From the NCBI GenBank assembly GCA_036346225.1, contig JARFIW010000115.1, forward strand, positions 496,001 through 560,000: a stretch of DNA of 64,000 nt, read 5' to 3'. The notes below the pieces were generated by a model. That model saw only the letters and a list, made by a program, of their open reading frames with translations, made no database searches and was not told where the DNA came from. This document shows positions 60,721-64,000 of the stretch, one piece after another. The stretch comes from Platerodrilus igneus (Eukaryota > Arthropoda > Insecta > Coleoptera > Lycidae). A program made the translations under genes and the position numbers. Numbering within the stretch: position 1 is the stretch's first letter; every line of letters begins with the position of its first letter.

Positions 60721-63700
60721 TAAAACTTTTGGGTGTGTATCGAGTGAAGAAGCAACGGATGCGTTTTCAGAGTCCATGGAAATTCTGCAGTCGTTTTGAA
60801 CGATTGTATGTTAGATAGGAGGCAGGTAGCCATAGCAGTTGGAACCCTTCAGCCCTGACGAAATGTTTTCGGAGTGTGAGCAAAGTAGTAAGTTGGTCCT
60901 TTATATGGTGTACGCTTCACCTAGTCCAAAAATGTCTGCAGCCCCTTCGGAAACCTGCGGTGTGATGAATGTTAAATTAGGAGGCGTGTAGCCACAGCAC
61001 TTGTTGAGCCCAAAAGATTGTGTGTACCGAGGAAAGTAATACGTTCTATGGAGATGTTTTCCAAGTCCAAGCAAAAACCCAGTTGCTTTGGACGCTTGTG
61101 GGGTACTACGATAGATGGGAGACATGTAGCCCTGATGTTAGATAGGAGGCATGTAGAGTAACAGTTAGTACCCTGTAGCCCTGACAAAAAATTTTTGAAG
61201 TATGGGCCAAGTAGTGAGTTATCGTTTCTAGGCTGTAACTTTCCTCGAGTCCGTGGAAAAGTACCGTTGTTTTGGGAGTTTGTGAAGTATTACATGATGA
61301 ATAATATGCATATGCTACAGCATCTTGTACCCTGTAGCCCTGACAACAATTATTTTGAAATGTTAGCAAAGTAGTGAGTTGTTCTTTCCACGGTGTACGT
61401 TTCTCTGAGTCTTATAAAAAGTGTGCAGCCACTTTGGAAACTTGTGAAGTTATGCTTTTTAAGATAGGAGGCTTGTAGCCATGGGAGTTGTCCTGACAAA
61501 TAAATTGTGCGTGTGTTGAGAAAATGATTGGGGACATTTTCCAAGTTTGTGTAAAAGCACAGTTGCTATGGACGTTTGTGGAATAGTGCGTGTTGAATAC
61601 GGGGTATGTAGCCCTAGCTGTTAGTCCCCTGTAGCCCTGACAAAATTTTTTCGAAGTATGAGCAAAGTAGTGAGTTGTCCTTTCTATGATATACATTTCT
61701 TCGGGTTCGAGGAAAAGCAACATTATTTAGGGCGTTTGTGAAGTACTACATGATGGATAAGATGCATATGGCTACAGAATCGTATACCCTGTAGCCCTGA
61801 CAACAAATTTTTGGAAATGTTAGCATAGTACTGAGTTGTTCTTTCCACGGTGTACGTTTTTCTGTCTTATAAAAAGTGTGCAACCACTTTGGAAACTTGT
61901 GAACTAATGCTTTTTAAGATAGGAGGCTTGTAGCCATGGGATTAGTCCTGACAAAAAAATTTGTACGTGTATTGAGAAAATGATTAGGGATATTTTCCAA
62001 GTTTGTGTTGAAGCGCAGTTGGTTTGGATGTTTGTGAAATAGTGCATGTTGAATACGAGGTATGTAGCCGTAACAGTTAGTTCCCTGTAGCCCTGATAAA
62101 TTTTTTTCGAAGTATGGGCAAAGTAGTAAGTTGTCCTTTCTATGGTGTACGCTTCTCCGAGTCTTATAACAAGTATGCAGTCGCTTTGGAAACTTGTGGA
62201 GTAATCCTTTTTAAGGTAGGAGGCATGTAGCCACAGAAGTTGTCCTGAAATAAACTTGTGACGTATGAAAAAAGAGAGAATGGTGAAGTTTTCCAAAGTC
62301 CGTGGAAAAGCGCAGTTATTGTGACGTTTGTAGAGGTCTGCATTTTATAGATAGGAGGCCTTTTGCCATAGCGGTTAGTACCCCGTAGCCATGATAAAAT
62401 TTTTTGGCAGTATAGAGCAGTGAGTTGCCCTTCCTGTGGTGTATGTTTGGAAACGTGTTGTTGCTTCGGAATTATGGAAGATTGTTTAAGGTAGGAGGCA
62501 CGTAGCCATAACAGTTGTAGTGATAAAAAAATTGAATGTACTGCGAAAAGGACTACGTTTATGGGGACGTTTTCCAGGTTCATGGAAAACCCAGTTGCTT
62601 TGGATGTTTCTGGAATACTGTGATAGATATGAGACATGTAGCCCTGATGTCTGTAGAGTCCTACATGTTAAAAGGAGGCATGTAGAGTAGCGTTGGTGCG
62701 CAGCCGCCCTGACGGAGTTTCTTGAGGTATGTATAGAGCAGCGAGTTGTCTTTCTGTGGACACGTTTGGACACGTGTAGTTGTTTCGGTTTTCTGGAAGG
62801 TTGTGTAAGATAGGAGGCACGTAGCCATAACGACCGTGACAAAAAAATTGAGTGTACTCAGAAAAGGAGTTTGTTTTATGCGGACGTTTTCCAAGTTGAT
62901 AGAAAACCCAGTTGCTTTGGACGTTTGTATAGTTCTAAGATAGATAGGAGGCATGTAGCCCTGATGCCTTTAGAGTACTACATGTCAGATAGGAGGCATG
63001 TAGAGTAGCAGTTTCTGCGCTGTAGTCCTGACAAAACTTTTTGAAAATGTATGTAGAGCAGTGAGTTGTCTTTTCTGTGGTGTAAGTTTGGAAACGTGTA
63101 GGTGTTTCGGATTTCTGGAAAGTTGTGTAAAATAGGAGACATGTAGCCCTGATGTCTTTAGAGTACTACATGTTAGAAAGGAGCATTTACAGTAGCAGGT
63201 AGTGCGCAGCCGCTCTGACAAAGTTTTATGAGGTATGGGCACAGCAGCGAGTTGTCTTTCTGTGGACACGTTTGGACACGTGTAGTTGTTTCGGATTTCT
63301 GGAAGGTTGTGTAAGATAGGAGGCTTGTAGCCATAACGACCGTGACAAAAAAATTGGGTGTACTGAGAAAAGGAGTTCGTTTTATGGGGACGTTTTCCAA
63401 GTCGATAGAAAACCCAGTTGCTTTGGACGTTTGTATAGTTCTAAGATAGATAGGAGGCATGTAGTCCTGATGTCTTTAGAGTACTACATGTCATATAGGA
63501 GGCATGTAGAGTAGTAGTTAGTGCGCTGTAGCCCTGACAAAACTTTTTGGAAATCTGTGTACAGCAGTGTGTGTGTAGGTTTAGAAACGTGTAGGTGTTT
63601 CGGATGTTTGGAAAGTTGTGTAAGATAGGAGACATGTAGCCCTGATGTTTTTAGAGTATTACATGTTAGAAAGGAGGAATGTAGAGTAGCAGTTGGTGCG

Positions 63701-64000
63701 CAGCCGCCCTGACAGAGTTTCTTGAGGTATGGATAGAGCAGCGAGTTGTCTTTCTGTGGACACATGTAGTTGTTTCGGATTTCTGGAAGGTTGTGTAAGA
63801 TAGGAGGCACGTAGCCAAAACGACCGTGACAAAAAAATAGAGTGTACTGAGAAAAGGAATTCGTTTTATGGGGACGTTTTCCAAATCGATGGAAAACCTA
63901 GTTGCTTTGGACGTTTGTATAGTTCTAAGATAGATAGGAGGCATGTAGCCCTGATGTCTGTAGAGTACTACGTCAGATAGGAGGCATGTATAGTAGCAGT
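60720..64000. repeat. Satellite M, about 150-165-bp unit in about 500-bp higher-order repeats
   Basis: Sub-units carry 'gataggaggcatgtagccct', then 'gacaaaatttttttgaagta', 'gagcagtgagttgtcctttc', 'ttttccaagtccatggaaaa', 'cccagttgctttggacgttt'. In the right half a higher-order period of about 485-507 bp is clear: 'gtgtagttgtttcgg' near 62774, 63280 and 63765, and 'gaaaaggagttcgttttatg' near 62863, 63369 and 63853. The array runs past the right edge. Minus-strand ORFs of 90-157 codons are periodic read-through. Confidence 0.85.

Noticed and set aside
62164..62637. 157-codon minus-strand ORF in satellite M
   Set aside because: Periodic read-through of the M unit. Similar ORFs recur at each higher-order copy.

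Overview
The window is eukaryotic, repeat-dominated DNA. It is most likely from an arthropod and probably an insect, because the only recognisable proteins are broken pieces of an insect-type non-LTR retrotransposon. I see no intact host gene, no rRNA, no tRNA and no CRISPR array. By eye, roughly 56 of 64 kb (close to 90 %) is tandem-repeat DNA. It is arranged as a patchwork of about a dozen satellite families, each filling a block of 1.5-9 kb. The monomers are complex (about 120-430 bp), mostly AT-rich and quite diverged, with pockets of much younger, near-identical duplications. This looks like pericentromeric, subtelomeric or other heterochromatin. Open reading frames inside the arrays come from repeat periodicity and do not look like genes.

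Layout, left to right: A (1-2900, about 295-bp unit); B (2900-4440 and 11680-12340, about 355-bp unit), interrupted by C (4440-11680), a huge local amplification of about 122 bp of the B unit; unique DNA (12.34-13.38 kb); D (about 250-bp degenerate unit; 13.38-13.98, 22.66-23.35 and 27.36-28.15 kb); E (13.98-22.66 kb direct, 28.80-33.75 kb inverted; about 330-bp dimeric unit with a conserved CTGCCGCAG box); F (33.75-35.81 kb, about 155 bp, related to half of E); unique DNA; G (36.24-39.54 kb); H (39.54-41.04 kb, seven copies of about 212 bp); a CpG-richer promoter-like island (41.35-42.29 kb); I (42.29-48.04 kb, about 410-bp unit full of TTCTAGAA); J (48.05-53.56 kb, about 140 bp); unique DNA; K (54.30-57.26 kb, about 172 bp); a scrambled junction; L (57.68-60.72 kb, about 175 bp); M (60.72 kb to the end).

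Transposons: a 5'-truncated, frameshifted and internally rearranged non-LTR retrotransposon (minus strand, 23346-27361) splits a D block. It keeps RT blocks, a degraded RNase H domain and a C-terminal zinc-knuckle region. A 242-bp SINE-like insert with perfect 14-bp flanking repeats sits inside one inverted piece of it. A 414-bp solo LTR with TG...CA ends and a 6-bp target-site duplication lies at 28161-28574, close to where family E changes orientation.

The most unusual signals are these. Satellite K repeatedly encodes the reverse-transcriptase block GVPQGSILGPL, which suggests a satellite born from a retrotransposon fragment. Satellite I carries many perfect three-box heat-shock elements plus a roughly 90-bp-arm hairpin. 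Array C is a nested amplification of one segment of the B unit. E forms large inverted arms around the transposon-rich core.
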